DNA of 64,000 bases. Origin: Burkholderia ubonensis. GTDB lineage: Bacteria > Pseudomonadota > Gammaproteobacteria > Burkholderiales > Burkholderiaceae. The DNA is taken from the NCBI RefSeq assembly GCF_902833085.1, contig NZ_CADFEB010000003.1, positions 62,001 through 126,000 of the forward strand, written 5' to 3'. Below the pieces are notes generated by a model. The model saw nothing but the letters and a program-made list of their open reading frames with translations, did not search any database and had not been told where the DNA came from. Below, in pieces: positions 54,724-64,000 of this stretch (positions are counted from its first letter, which is position 1; every line of letters starts with the position of its first letter). Made by a program: the position numbers and the translations under genes.

Positions 54724-55445
54724 CGCGTCTCCGTGGAAAGTGACGGTGCAACGTGCGGCCGGCGCGGGTGTCGATGCGTCGGCCGGGCGACGTGCGGATA
54801 CCCGGCGTGCCGGGCAACGGGAACGGATGCGGGGAGCGGCAGTTCGGGCGCTGCCTGTGTGATGGGTGTGAGGACGTCTCGTGTTGCGTCCTTTCGAGGA
54901 GTGGCAACTGTAGCACCGTCGTTTCGGGAACGTCAATTTCCGCTGCGTTGCGGGATTCGTTGATTTTTCTGATTCCGGGAAGCTGCGGGCTGAGCGATTT
55001 CAGATGAATTGTTCGCTTTTGCTGAATTCTGTTCTCAGCGTTTTCCCATTTATCGATCGGCCTGCATCGGTCAGAATGCTGCGGTGCAACCTGACGAAGC
55101 AGAGGCGATCACGCGAAGGCCCGGTGCCCGGGCAACGACACGCGACGGCTGATCCATACGCCGATATCGAAACGCGTCGACTCCGATGAACGAATGCTCG
55201 TGAGTCAAGCAACTGAACCGACGCTGAATATTACATCAGGATTACTAAAAACATAAGTGACGTTATCGGACTTGCGCGATTCCGCGAAGGAATTGGCCGA
55301 GTCGCGTGAGCAATGCGCTCCGGAAAGGGATGTACCAGAGGGAAATTCGCATGCAGGGTTCCGGACGGAACCGGCAGGCACAGGCGTTGTTGAAGAAAAA
55401 CCAGAACCGATTGGTTGTTATTCATTGTTAGTGAGAGGTCGCTCC
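54724..55445. other. Intergenic region before the RND operon
   Basis: About 720 bp, relatively AT-rich near 54960-55080 and 55230-55260. It carries no convincing gene and no divergent regulator. The frame from 55257 joins the adaptor gene, but its 63 extra residues do not look like an adaptor and would bury the lipoprotein signal. Confidence 0.5.
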
Positions 55446-56636
55446 ATGCGCGTCGAACGGGTTCCATACCGCTTAATCACTGTCGCGACGGCCGCCGTTT
55501 TCCTGGCCGCGTGCGGGAAAAAAGAATCGGCACCGCCGCCGCAAACGCCGGAAGTCGGCGTCGTCACCGTCCAGCCGGAAACCGTGCCGGTCTTCACCGA
55601 ACTGCCGGGCCGCACCAACGCGTTCCTCGTTGCGCAGGTGCGCGCGCGGGTCGACGGCATCGTGCTGCGCCGTGAATTCACCGAAGGCACCGACGTCAAG
55701 GCCGGCCAGCGCCTCTACAAGATCGACCCGGCGCCGTACCTCGCGCAACTGAACAGCGCGAAGGCGTCGCTCGCGAAGGCGCAGGCGAACCTCGCGACGC
55801 AGAACGCACTGGTGGCGCGCTACAAGGTGCTGGTGGGCGCGAACGCGATCAGCAAGCAGGACTACGACAACGCGGTCGCCGCGCAGGGGCAGGCGGCGGC
55901 GGACGTCGCGGCCGGCAAGGCGGCGGTGGACACCGCGCAGATCAACCTCGGCTATACGGACGTGGTTTCGCCGATCACCGGCCGCGTCGGCATCTCGCAG
56001 GTCACGCCGGGCGCGTACGTGCAGGCGAGCCAGGCGACGCTGATGTCGACGGTGCAGCAGCTCGATCCGGTGTACGTGGACCTGACGCAGTCGAGCCTCG
56101 ACGGACTGAAGCTGCGCCAGGACGTGCAGAGCGGGCGGATCAAGACGAGCGGCCCGGGGGCGGCGAAGGTGTCGCTGATCCTGGAGGACGGCAAGACGTA
56201 CACGGAGCCGGGCAAGCTGCAGTTCTCGGACGTGACGGTGGATCAGGCGACGGGCTCGGTGACGATCCGCGCGATCTTCCCGAACAAGGACCGCGTGCTG
56301 CTGCCGGGGATGTTCGTGCGCGCGCGCATCGAGGAAGGCGTGAACGAGAACGCGTTCCTGGTGCCGCAGATCGGCGTCACGCATGACCAGAAGGGGCAGG
56401 CGGTCGCGCTGGTGGTGGGCGCGGACAACAAGGTCGCGCCGCGTCCGCTGACGACGACGGGCATGCAGGGGCAGAACTGGGTCGTCGAAGGCGGCCTGCA
56501 GGCGGGCGACCGGGTGATCGTGCAGGGCATCGACAAGGTGCGTCCGGGCGCGACCGTGAAGACCGTTGCGGCCCAGCTTGCGCAGGCGCAGGGCGCCGCA
56601 GCCGCGAGCGCGGCGGCCGCAACGAGCGCGCATTAA
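55446..56636 (+). CDS. RND efflux periplasmic adaptor lipoprotein (BpeA/MexA-like)
   Basis: A 396-residue membrane fusion protein. Lipoprotein signal MRVERVPYRLITVATAAVFLAAC (Cys23), then lipoyl halves VRARVDGIVLRREFTEGTDVKAGQRLYKIDP and YTDVVSPITGRVGISQVTPGAYV, an alpha-hairpin rich in Ala/Gln, and the beta-barrel plus membrane-proximal domain to residue 375. It is very close to BpeA of the BpeAB-OprB pump. The start was chosen at the lipoprotein signal. It leads the operon with the permease (15 nt later) and the outer-membrane factor. Confidence 0.94.
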   Translation: MRVERVPYRLITVATAAVFLAACGKKESAPPPQTPEVGVVTVQPETVPVFTELPGRTNAFLVAQVRARVDGIVLRREFTEGTDVKAGQRLYKIDPAPYLAQLNSAKASLAKAQANLATQNALVARYKVLVGANAISKQDYDNAVAAQGQAAADVAAGKAAVDTAQINLGYTDVVSPITGRVGISQVTPGAYVQASQATLMSTVQQLDPVYVDLTQSSLDGLKLRQDVQSGRIKTSGPGAAKVSLILEDGKTYTEPGKLQFSDVTVDQATGSVTIRAIFPNKDRVLLPGMFVRARIEEGVNENAFLVPQIGVTHDQKGQAVALVVGADNKVAPRPLTTTGMQGQNWVVEGGLQAGDRVIVQGIDKVRPGATVKTVAAQLAQAQGAAAASAAAATSAH

Positions 56637-56651
56637 CAGGGAGTCCGTTTC

Positions 56652-59600
56652 ATGGCCAAGTTTTTCATCGATCGCCCGATCTTTGCATGGGTGATCGCCA
56701 TCGTGCTGATGCTGGCCGGCGTCGCGTCGATCTTCACGCTGCCGATCGCGCAGTATCCGACGATCGCGCCGCCGGCCGTGCAGATCACCGCGAACTATCC
56801 GGGCGCTTCCGCGAAGACCGTGGAAGACACGGTGACGCAGGTGATCGAGCAGCAGATGAGCGGTCTCGACAACTTCCTGTACATGTCGTCGACCAGCGAC
56901 GACTCGGGCAACGCGACCATCACGATCACGTTCGCGCCGGGCACGAACCCGGACATCGCGCAGGTGCAGGTGCAGAACAAGCTGTCGCTCGCGACGCCGA
57001 ACCTGCCGCAGGTCGTGCAGCAGCTCGGCATGTCGGTGACGAAGTCGAGCAGCAACTGGCTGCTGTGGATTGCGTTCAATTCCGAAGACGGCAGCATGTC
57101 GAAGGACGACCTGACGAACTACGTCGCGTCGCACGTGCTCGATCCGATCAGCCGCATCAACGGCGTCGGCCAGACGCTGCTGCTCGGTTCGCAATATGCG
57201 ATGCGCGTGTGGCTCGATGCGACCAAGCTGACGAACTACGGCCTCACGCCGTCCGACGTCACGGCCGCGATCCTCGCGCAGAACGTGCAGGTCGCGGGCG
57301 GCCAGCTCGGCGGCACGCCGGCGAAGCCCGGCACCGTGCTGCAGGCGACCATCACCGAGGCGACGCTGCTGCGCACGCCCGAGCAGTTCGGCAACATCCT
57401 GCTGAAGGTCAACCCGGACGGCTCGCAGGTGCGGGTCAAGGATGTCGCCAAGGTGTCGCTGGGGACGGAAAACTACAACTTCGACACGAAGTACATGGGG
57501 CAACCCACGGCCGGGCTCGGCATCCAGCTCGCGACCGGCGCCAACGCGCTGGCGACCGTGAACGCGATCCAGGCGAAGGTGGCGGAGCTGTCGCGATACT
57601 TCCCGCACGGGCTCGTCGTCCACTATCCGTTCGACACGACGCCGTTCGTGCGCCTGTCGATCGAGGAAGTGGTCAAGACGCTGCTCGAAGGCATCGTGCT
57701 GGTGTTCCTCGTGATGTACCTGTTCCTGCAGAACCTGCGGGCGACGATCATTCCGACGATCGCGGTGCCGGTCGTGCTGCTCGGCACGTTCGCGATCATG
57801 GCGGCGGTCGGCTTCTCGATCAATACGCTGTCGATGTTCGGCCTCGTGCTGGCGATCGGCCTCCTGGTCGACGATGCGATCGTGGTGGTGGAGAACGTCG
57901 AGCGGGTGATGGTCGAGGAAGGCTTGTCGCCGAAGGAGGCGACCAAGAAGGCGATGGGCCAGATCACCGGCGCGCTGGTCGGCGTCGCGCTCGTGCTGTC
58001 GGCGGTGTTCGTGCCGGTGGCGTTCTCGGGCGGCTCGGTCGGCGCGATCTATCGTCAGTTCTCGCTGACGATCGTATCGGCGATGGTGCTGTCGGTGCTC
58101 GTCGCGCTGATCCTGACGCCGGCGCTGTGCGCGACGATCCTCAAGCCGATCCCGAAGGGCCACCACGAAGAGAAGAAGGGCTTCTTCGGCTGGTTCAACC
58201 GGACCTTCGACAAGAGTCGCGACCAGTACCACGTCGGCGTGCACCACGTGATCAAGCGCTCGGGGCGCTGGCTCGTCATCTATCTGGCCGTGCTCATCGC
58301 GGTCGGCCTGCTGTTCGCGCGCCTGCCGAAGTCGTTCCTGCCGGATGAGGACCAGGGGTACATGTTCGTGATCGTGCAGACGCCGTCCGGCTCGACGCAG
58401 GAAACGACCGCGAAGACGCTCGCGAACATCAACGACTACCTGACGACCCAGGAAAAGGACGTGGTCGGCGCGGTGTTCACCGTGAACGGCTTCAGCTTTG
58501 CGGGTCGCGGCCAGAACTCGGGCCTCGTGTTCGTGAAGCTGAAGGACTTCTCGGCGCGCCAGCGTTCGGATCAGAAGGTGCAGGCGCTGCTGCGAAGGAC
58601 CGCCGCGCATTACGCGAAGTACAAGGATGCGATGGTGATTCCGTTCAATCCGCCGTCGATTCGGGAGCTCGGCAACGCGTCCGGCTTCGACTTCCAGCTG
58701 ACCGACAACGGCGGTCTCGGCCACGATGCGCTGATTGCAGCACGCAACCAGTTGCTCGAGATGGCGTCGAAGGACCCGCTGCTCGCGCTGGTGCGCCCGA
58801 ACGGCCTGAACGACACGCCGCAGTACAAGGTGGACATCGACCGCGAGAAGGCGGATGCGCTCGGCGTGACGCCGGATGCGATCGACCAGACGTTCTCGAT
58901 CGCGTGGGCGTCGAAGTACGTGAACAACTTCCTCGACACCGACGGCCGGATCAAGAAGGTCTACGTGCAGTCCGACGCGCCGTTCCGGACGACGCCGGAA
59001 GACCTGAACGTCTGGTACGTGCGCAACGGCGCGGGCGGGATGGTGCCGTTCAGCGCGTTCGCGACCGGCCACTGGACCTACGGCTCGCCGAAGCTGGAGC
59101 GCTACAACGGCGTCTCGTCGTTCGAGATTCTGGGGCAGGCGTCGCCGGGCAAGTCGACCGGCCAGGCGATGGCGGCGATGGAAGCGCTCGCGAAGAAGCT
59201 GCCGGAAGGCGTCGGCTACTCGTGGACGGGGCTGTCGTACCAGGAAATCCAGTCGGGCTCGCAGGCGCCGATCCTGTATGCGATCTCGATCCTCGTCGTG
59301 TTCCTGTGTCTCGCGGCGCTGTATGAAAGCTGGTCGATTCCGTTCTCGGTGATCATGGTCGTGCCGCTCGGCGTGATCGGCGCATTGCTCGCGACGACGC
59401 TGCGCGGCCTCGAGAACGACGTGTTCTTCCAGGTCGGCCTGCTGACCACGGTGGGCCTGTCCGCAAAGAATGCGATCCTGATCGTCGAGTTCGCGCGCGA
59501 GCTGCAGGTAACGGAGAAGATGGGGCCGATCGAGGCCGCGCTGGAAGCGGCGCGCCTGCGGCTGCGGCCGATCATGATGACGTCGCTCGCGTTCATTCTC

Positions 59601-59852
59601 GGCGTGCTGCCGCTCGCGATCAGCAACGGCGCGGGCTCGGCGAGCCAGCACGCGATCGGCACCGGCGTGATCGGCGGGATGATCACCGCGACGTTCCTCG
59701 CGATCTTCATGATCCCGATGTTCTTCGTGAAGGTACGCCAGATCTTCAGCGGCGAGCAGGAGGATGCCGATGTCGCGCTGCGCCTCGCGCAGGATCACAT
59801 GCACCAGGCAGAGAAGGGCGACCACGGCGACGACGAGAAGAAGGGACAGTGA
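56652..59852 (+). CDS. RND multidrug efflux permease (BpeB/MexB-like, HAE1)
   Basis: A 1066-residue inner-membrane proton/drug antiporter. It starts [21 protein letters not shown], the typical HAE1 beginning. The proton-relay Asp pair is in [22 protein letters not shown] (helix 4); the second half holds [22 protein letters not shown]. Two large periplasmic loops are present, and the length is normal. The C-terminus is Asp/Glu/Lys-rich ([12 protein letters not shown]). It exports drugs, and possibly quorum signals, with the adjacent adaptor and channel. The stop overlaps the start of the next gene. Confidence 0.95.
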   Translation: MAKFFIDRPIFAWVIAIVLMLAGVASIFTLPIAQYPTIAPPAVQITANYPGASAKTVEDTVTQVIEQQMSGLDNFLYMSSTSDDSGNATITITFAPGTNPDIAQVQVQNKLSLATPNLPQVVQQLGMSVTKSSSNWLLWIAFNSEDGSMSKDDLTNYVASHVLDPISRINGVGQTLLLGSQYAMRVWLDATKLTNYGLTPSDVTAAILAQNVQVAGGQLGGTPAKPGTVLQATITEATLLRTPEQFGNILLKVNPDGSQVRVKDVAKVSLGTENYNFDTKYMGQPTAGLGIQLATGANALATVNAIQAKVAELSRYFPHGLVVHYPFDTTPFVRLSIEEVVKTLLEGIVLVFLVMYLFLQNLRATIIPTIAVPVVLLGTFAIMAAVGFSINTLSMFGLVLAIGLLVDDAIVVVENVERVMVEEGLSPKEATKKAMGQITGALVGVALVLSAVFVPVAFSGGSVGAIYRQFSLTIVSAMVLSVLVALILTPALCATILKPIPKGHHEEKKGFFGWFNRTFDKSRDQYHVGVHHVIKRSGRWLVIYLAVLIAVGLLFARLPKSFLPDEDQGYMFVIVQTPSGSTQETTAKTLANINDYLTTQEKDVVGAVFTVNGFSFAGRGQNSGLVFVKLKDFSARQRSDQKVQALLRRTAAHYAKYKDAMVIPFNPPSIRELGNASGFDFQLTDNGGLGHDALIAARNQLLEMASKDPLLALVRPNGLNDTPQYKVDIDREKADALGVTPDAIDQTFSIAWASKYVNNFLDTDGRIKKVYVQSDAPFRTTPEDLNVWYVRNGAGGMVPFSAFATGHWTYGSPKLERYNGVSSFEILGQASPGKSTGQAMAAMEALAKKLPEGVGYSWTGLSYQEIQSGSQAPILYAISILVVFLCLAALYESWSIPFSVIMVVPLGVIGALLATTLRGLENDVFFQVGLLTTVGLSAKNAILIVEFARELQVTEKMGPIEAALEAARLRLRPIMMTSLAFILGVLPLAISNGAGSASQHAIGTGVIGGMITATFLAIFMIPMFFVKVRQIFSGEQEDADVALRLAQDHMHQAEKGDHGDDEKKGQ

Positions 59853-61390
59853 TGATGCAAAAACACGTTTTGACTGCAAGCGCAGTCGCACTGGCCGCCG
59901 CGCTCTTCGCCACGGGCTGCACGATGGCGCCGCATTACACGCGGCCCGATGCGCCCGTTTCGCAGGCGTTCCCGTCCGGCGGCGTCTATGCGACGCAGCC
60001 GGCCGCGGCGGCCGGCGCGCGCAGCGCGAACGGCCAGGCGGCGACCGACATCGGCTGGCGCGAATTCTTCGTCGATCCGCGCCTGCAGCGGCTGATCGAC
60101 ATCGCGCTGAAGAACAACCGCGACCTGCGGGTCGCGGTGCTGAACGTCGCGGCGGCGCGTGCGCAATATCAGATCACGCGTGCGGACCTGATGCCGACGC
60201 TCGACGCGGTCGGCACCGGCAATCGCACGCGCACGCCGAATGCGCTCACGGCCATCCCGGGGCGCAACATCTCGACGGCCTACAACGTCGGGCTGCAGGC
60301 ATCGTGGGAGCTCGACCTGTTCGGCCGGCTCCAGAGCCTGAAGGACCAGGCGCTCGCGAAGTACTTCGCGACCGCGCAGGCACGCAAGGCGTCGGAGATC
60401 CTGCTGGTGTCGCAGGTCGCCGACCAGTATCTGACGGTGCTCGCGTACGACGACCTGCTGAAGGTGACGGACGATACGCTGAAGACCGCGCAGGCGTCGT
60501 ACGACCTGACGAAACTGAAGTTCGACAACGGCACGGGCTCGGAACTCGACCTGCGCCAGGCGCAGACGATCGTCGAGACCGCGCAGGCGAATCAGCAGTC
60601 GCAGGCGCGCCTGCGCGCGCAGGCGCTCAACGCGCTGGTGCTGCTCGTCGGCGAGCCGCTGCCGGACGACCTGCCGGCGGGCATGCCGCTCGACGCGCAG
60701 AACTTCCTGACCGACATCCCGGCCGGGTTGCCGTCGGATCTGCTGACGCGTCGTCCGGACATCATGGAAGCCGAGCAGAACCTGCTCGCGGCCAATGCGA
60801 ACATCGGCGCGGCACGGGCGGCGTTCTTCCCGCGCATCTCGCTGACGGGCGCGTTCGGCACCGCGAGCCCGACGCTCGGCGGGCTGTTCAAGGCCGGCAC
60901 GGCGGCGTGGTCGTTTGCGCCGCAGATCGCGATGCCGATCTTCGAGGGCGGCGCGAACCTCGCCAATCTCGATCTCGCGAACGTGCAGAAGCGCATCGAG
61001 ATCGCGAACTACGAGAAGGCGATCCAGTCGGCGTTCCGCGAAGTGGCGGACGGGCTTGCGGCGCGCGGCACATACGACCAGCAGATCGGCGCGCTCGAAC
61101 GAAACGAGCACGCGCAGCAGCGCCGCTACGACCTGTCGGACCTGCGCTACAAGAACGGCGTGGACAGCTACTTGTCGGTGCTGACCGCGCAGACCGACCT
61201 GTACGCGGCGCAGCAGACGCTGATCACCGCGCGGCTCGCGCGCTGGACCAGCCTCGTCGACCTGTACCGCGCACTGGGCGGCGGCTGGATCGAGCGGGCC
61301 GGCGAGACGCCGCGCCCGGCCGACCAGCCGGTCGACTACGGCAAGGTGGCTGCGCCGGTGGCGGCATCGGCCGCTGCCGCGAAGGGGTAA
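59852..61390 (+). CDS. RND outer-membrane factor (OprB/OprM-like)
   Basis: A 512-residue TolC-like lipoprotein. The signal is [23 protein letters not shown] (Cys23). OEP repeats are visible: LIDIALKNNRDLRVAVLNVAAARAQYQITRADLMPTLDAVGTG and LLTRRPDIMEAEQNLLAANANIGAARAAFFPRISLTGAFG. The C-terminal part includes DLRYKNGVDSYLSVLTAQ. Its ATG overlaps the permease stop (TGATG), so translation is coupled. A strong terminator follows. Confidence 0.95.
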   Translation: MMQKHVLTASAVALAAALFATGCTMAPHYTRPDAPVSQAFPSGGVYATQPAAAAGARSANGQAATDIGWREFFVDPRLQRLIDIALKNNRDLRVAVLNVAAARAQYQITRADLMPTLDAVGTGNRTRTPNALTAIPGRNISTAYNVGLQASWELDLFGRLQSLKDQALAKYFATAQARKASEILLVSQVADQYLTVLAYDDLLKVTDDTLKTAQASYDLTKLKFDNGTGSELDLRQAQTIVETAQANQQSQARLRAQALNALVLLVGEPLPDDLPAGMPLDAQNFLTDIPAGLPSDLLTRRPDIMEAEQNLLAANANIGAARAAFFPRISLTGAFGTASPTLGGLFKAGTAAWSFAPQIAMPIFEGGANLANLDLANVQKRIEIANYEKAIQSAFREVADGLAARGTYDQQIGALERNEHAQQRRYDLSDLRYKNGVDSYLSVLTAQTDLYAAQQTLITARLARWTSLVDLYRALGGGWIERAGETPRPADQPVDYGKVAAPVAASAAAAKG

Positions 61391-61445
61391 GCGCCGCCGG
61401 TCGGCGCGATGCTGGGCGGGCAACTGCCGATGTCCCGCGAAAGAC

Positions 61446-61471
61446 AAACGCCACGGAAGTCCGTGGCGTTT
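61446..61471 (+). terminator. Rho-independent terminator after the RND operon
   Basis: AAACGCCACGG and CCGTGGCGTTT, an 11-bp stem with a 4-nt loop, followed by CTTCT. It lies 55 bp after the stop of the outer-membrane factor; the reverse strand can also serve the opposing effector gene. Confidence 0.85.
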
Positions 61472-61503
61472 CTTCTACATGAGGCACTAAAAAACAGGTC
61501 GGC

Positions 61504-63480
61504 TTAGGAGCCCTTGTAGATAGAGCGCTCATTGGCCATGCCGTTGGTTTCGCAGTCAACACCGGGTGGCGGTTCTCCGGCCAATTGGTAATCGCCGCCC
61601 TGTTCGTAATCCGGATCCTCCTCGAGCCAATCGGCCATCTTCAGCAGCTTCTTCCAGAACGCACGATCCGAAAAACTGTCGGCCCGACCGATCGGCAGGT
61701 CGTAGGCCAGCACGCGCTCGACCAGCATTCCTTGTTCGTACATCAAAATCGTGCTGTGATTGGTCGGCGTGGCGATCGTTGATCGGAATTCCTCGGCAAT
61801 CTCTTCCGGTATCTGGCGACGATAGCGCACCTGGTTCGAGCCGTCGTAGGGCGGAGCGTCCTCCCGCACCCACTTCGGCTTGTCCATATACAGTTCTTCG
61901 TAGTACAGGTAATCGTTGTCATCCGCGAGCATCTCGTTATTTTTCTTGGCCGTATCGTCGTCGAACGTCTTCATTTCTTCGGCCAAGATCGGTCGAGGCA
62001 CGGCTGGACCGTTGACGTTGACCGTCGCATCACGGGCTATCGACGCGTGTTCCTTGACAGGGCCCAAGATTGCCGGGGATGGCGGATTCCATGGCTCACC
62101 ATCACTCGGACAGCGGGGTGTTTTGGGATTGGGTGCGCCGCCGACTGCATGTGAGCGCATGAACTGGCGCTGAAAAAGCACGCCCCGGTATTTGTCGAAC
62201 GGCTCGACCTTCGCGAACGATTTCGGGTTTGCCGGGTCGGGAAGCTTGTCGTCGACACCCTTCCAGCCAATGCTTTCGAGCGGTGTCGCCCCCATCACGC
62301 GATCGTGCGGCGAAAAATAAACGAACACCCTGCCATGGTTGTGATGACTCAGTTCTTCCTTGCCGGGGACCGGATCCTCCATCGGGATCGACGGGCTCCA
62401 TCGCACCGGAGGGGCTTCCTCCGCAAAAAAATCGTCGTCCTCGACGCTCTCCCGTTCAACGCCTGCGGAAAGCGCAGTTGCGTTCTCGTATTTCGCCAGC
62501 ACCGCTGCGTCAAACCAACCGCCCACGCCTACCAGTTGCTCCGCCGATACCTTGGACGGGGTATCGGCCTGGGCCGCCTTGAAGCGATCAAGCATGTTGA
62601 AGAACGTGTTCACACGCGCCTTGGTCGTCGGCGCTTTAGAACCCATCTGGAAATCGTCCAGCACGGTTTCGCTCAACCGATACGGCGAGTTGCATAGAAA
62701 CAGCGTATCCGGAACCTTCTCGACGTAAAACATCGCGAGCGATGCGATCATCGTCCCCTGACTGTGGCTGACCACCGCAATCGTATCGTTCGGGTATCGC
62801 TCGTAGATCGTATCGATGAGCTTCGCGAGCCGCTTCGATGCGTTCACGTAATAGGTTCGCTTGGGGCACGCGTTGAGCGGGCGGTTCCGCTCAGGGTTGA
62901 TCGTCGGACTGCCAATGTTGATGCCCCAGACGACCGGATTAAAACCGTCATACCATGACATGCTCAAGGCCGACGTGCCGTTCTGGAACGGACCTCCGCC
63001 CCAGTAGTACGTGCTGCCTTTGATGTCCTTTACAGAGGCTTTGTAGGAGTAGCTCGGGTACGAATAAGGCGTGTACGAGGGGTCATCGCGCCTCCCCTCG
63101 GGTCGAGCGAAACGCGTTTTTAGTGGAATCCGCCAAGGGAATTTTGCATCGTTGGTCTCGTCCTTGGCTGCACGGTAGCCCCAATAAAATCGGATTATTG
63201 GACTATTTTCTAGTTCCAAGCTTTTGAGTGGCCTCCTGTCTGTGCGAACGCTATCACCATACTTGCAGCCGTTCGATGCGAGATCCATTCTTCCAAGGCG
63301 TTCATTTATTCCATTTACAAGAGAATTTTCCGCGATGTTGTACCATTCTCCCTCTGAATTAACTCCATGTACAAAGATAACGACACATGGCATTGGGCGG
63401 GGAACCGGCACATTCGTTACATTGCAGTCGCCTGGAACGCATACCGACTCGGCAATGAATTTCGTTTTTATATTCCCCAT
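61504..63480 (-). CDS. T6SS phospholipase effector, Tle3-like
   Basis: A 658-residue alpha/beta hydrolase-type lipase. CVVIFVHGVNSEGEW supplies the oxyanion region (His38-Gly39), and VVSHSQGTMIASLAMF holds the nucleophile Ser240 in SHSQG, the Tle3 form. HGRVFVYFSPHDRVMG probably contains the Asp, and several His follow. There is no signal peptide, as expected for a type VI cargo. The C-terminal 250 residues are acidic and Tyr-rich (DDNDYLYYEELYMDKP), as in the DUF3274/Tle3 extension. The local GC is lower than in the rest of the window, pointing to transfer. It is followed on its 5' side by a Tli3-like gene, the probable immunity partner. Confidence 0.85.
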   Translation of the reverse strand: MGNIKTKFIAESVCVPGDCNVTNVPVPRPMPCVVIFVHGVNSEGEWYNIAENSLVNGINERLGRMDLASNGCKYGDSVRTDRRPLKSLELENSPIIRFYWGYRAAKDETNDAKFPWRIPLKTRFARPEGRRDDPSYTPYSYPSYSYKASVKDIKGSTYYWGGGPFQNGTSALSMSWYDGFNPVVWGINIGSPTINPERNRPLNACPKRTYYVNASKRLAKLIDTIYERYPNDTIAVVSHSQGTMIASLAMFYVEKVPDTLFLCNSPYRLSETVLDDFQMGSKAPTTKARVNTFFNMLDRFKAAQADTPSKVSAEQLVGVGGWFDAAVLAKYENATALSAGVERESVEDDDFFAEEAPPVRWSPSIPMEDPVPGKEELSHHNHGRVFVYFSPHDRVMGATPLESIGWKGVDDKLPDPANPKSFAKVEPFDKYRGVLFQRQFMRSHAVGGAPNPKTPRCPSDGEPWNPPSPAILGPVKEHASIARDATVNVNGPAVPRPILAEEMKTFDDDTAKKNNEMLADDNDYLYYEELYMDKPKWVREDAPPYDGSNQVRYRRQIPEEIAEEFRSTIATPTNHSTILMYEQGMLVERVLAYDLPIGRADSFSDRAFWKKLLKMADWLEEDPDYEQGGDYQLAGEPPPGVDCETNGMANERSIYKGS

Positions 63481-63500
63481 GTTTTATCTGTAAATTCTAT

Positions 63501-64000
63501 TTATTTTTTTAAAATAGATGGACATCCCCAGTGAGTGTGTCCGGACGGGGACTTCAGATTGCGTGGAATCTCATAAACTTTTTTTGCATATTTGTCAAAT
63601 GCTGAAATCGGTGAGTCGTAATGAGAAATTCTCCAATCCATATCTTTTGAAATATCAAAAATGACGCCCGACCCACCTGTGTAGTCCTTCCCGTCATGCA
63701 AATTTGCGGCTGTTAGGTATAACTTATTCTCATTAACTATGATTGCCAGATTCGAATTCTCCTCTCCAGCCAAGAACCACTGAAAAGTTTTTCCGCTGTC
63801 GTAAGAATAATAGATGCGGAGCAGCATTCCTCTGGTTTGAGAAAATGCGATTGCGGGAATGGCTATATAGGGTTTGTCGGAGTGGATAGCATAGTACCCT
63901 CGATAGAGACCGTTTCGCATTGGCCCGGTAAACGAAACGAACGTGCGAACTCCCGAACGCGTGTCGTTATAGTAGATATTCCCGTCAAGATGACCATCGC
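63501..64000 (-). CDS. Probable Tli3-family immunity protein (partial, 5' end beyond right edge)
   Basis: The frame reads in from the right edge (DGHLDGNIYYNDTRSGVR...) to the stop at 63501, with at least 166 residues and no start codon that must be used; an internal Met at 63920 is unlikely to be the start. It contains RTFVSFTGPMRNGLYRGYY, LRIYYSYDSGKTFQWFLAG and IVNENKLYLTAANLHDG, beta-propeller-like features of Tli3-type immunity proteins. It lies 20 nt upstream of the Tle3 gene on the same strand, as effector-immunity pairs do. GC is low. Confidence 0.7.
   Translation of the reverse strand, partial: DGHLDGNIYYNDTRSGVRTFVSFTGPMRNGLYRGYYAIHSDKPYIAIPAIAFSQTRGMLLRIYYSYDSGKTFQWFLAGEENSNLAIIVNENKLYLTAANLHDGKDYTGGSGVIFDISKDMDWRISHYDSPISAFDKYAKKVYEIPRNLKSPSGHTHWGCPSILKK

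Noticed and set aside
55473..59891. 1472-codon minus-strand frame
   Set aside because: It is wholly antisense to the adaptor and permease genes of the RND pump, with a biased Arg/His/Asp composition.
61504..63480. Possible secreted (signal peptide) lipase
   Set aside because: The N-terminus MGNIKTKFIAESVCVPGD has no hydrophobic segment, so type VI delivery fits better than Sec export.

Overview
This window is GC-rich DNA of Burkholderia cepacia-complex type. Its LysR/TetR-dense gene content, Porin_4 porin, BpeAB-OprB-like efflux pump and MaeB-type malic enzyme all fit. The left end looks like the origin/partition region of a secondary replicon. A ParA gene runs off the left edge, followed by about 1.9 kb without a convincing gene. 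That stretch carries five copies of a 16-bp palindrome (GTTGTCACGTGACAAC or a one-base variant). From memory this is the centromere motif reported for the third replicon (pC3) of B. cenocepacia; that assignment is recall, the repeats themselves are seen directly.

Layout. 1-2.6 kb: parA and the parS/origin region. 2.9-11.1 kb: an MBL-fold hydrolase divergent from a TetR regulator, a flavodoxin-like protein, a ProQ/FinO RNA-binding protein, an RcnR-CDF nickel/cobalt efflux operon with two tandem RcnR-type operators, and a Fur-box-preceded TonB receptor followed by a bacterioferritin remnant. 11-22 kb: a large lipoprotein resembling (alpha/alpha)-barrel glycosidases, a LysR gene, an MFS exporter with a coupled 36-codon leader ORF, nitronate monooxygenase, a RidA/LysR divergent pair, an SDR that has lost its catalytic Tyr, a DMT exporter with a His-rich tail, and a cupredoxin. 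22.5-26.3 kb: a molybdenum-themed cluster (a ModE-like operator, an unknown protein plus a DUF2325 protein, a short ModE regulator, NifQ, a 41-codon coupled ORF and a di-Mop molbindin) with no nif genes in view.

26.4-31.3 kb: a four-gene FUSC/DUF1656/HlyD/OMF efflux operon of the fusaric-acid/aromatic-acid type. 31.6-36.7 kb: a TPR protein with a small lipoprotein, a cupin-GNAT pair with an AraC gene upstream, and a LysR gene divergent from maeB. 36.8-46.3 kb: malic enzyme, porin, ABC exporter, an alpha/beta hydrolase divergent from TetR, a HAD phosphatase, a small secreted basic protein and a second TetR. 46.3-50.7 kb: a heme-oxygenase-like diiron oxidase (HDO fold), a CoA-transferase III homologue and an SDR, grouped around a 1-kb AT-rich palindrome-bearing gap. 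This is a candidate uncharacterised small-molecule pathway. 50.9-55 kb: pirin divergent from LysR, and a Tat-type lipoprotein with a helical region resembling the Cry delta-endotoxin N-terminal domain. 55.4-61.5 kb: a complete tripartite RND pump ending in a strong terminator. 61.5-64 kb: a lower-GC island with a Tle3-type phospholipase effector and the start of its probable Tli3-type immunity gene, running off the right edge.

The window is mainly a stress, efflux and metal-handling accessory region: at least five export systems, many regulator-target divergent pairs, metal modules for Ni/Co, Fe and Mo, and a T6SS effector/immunity pair.
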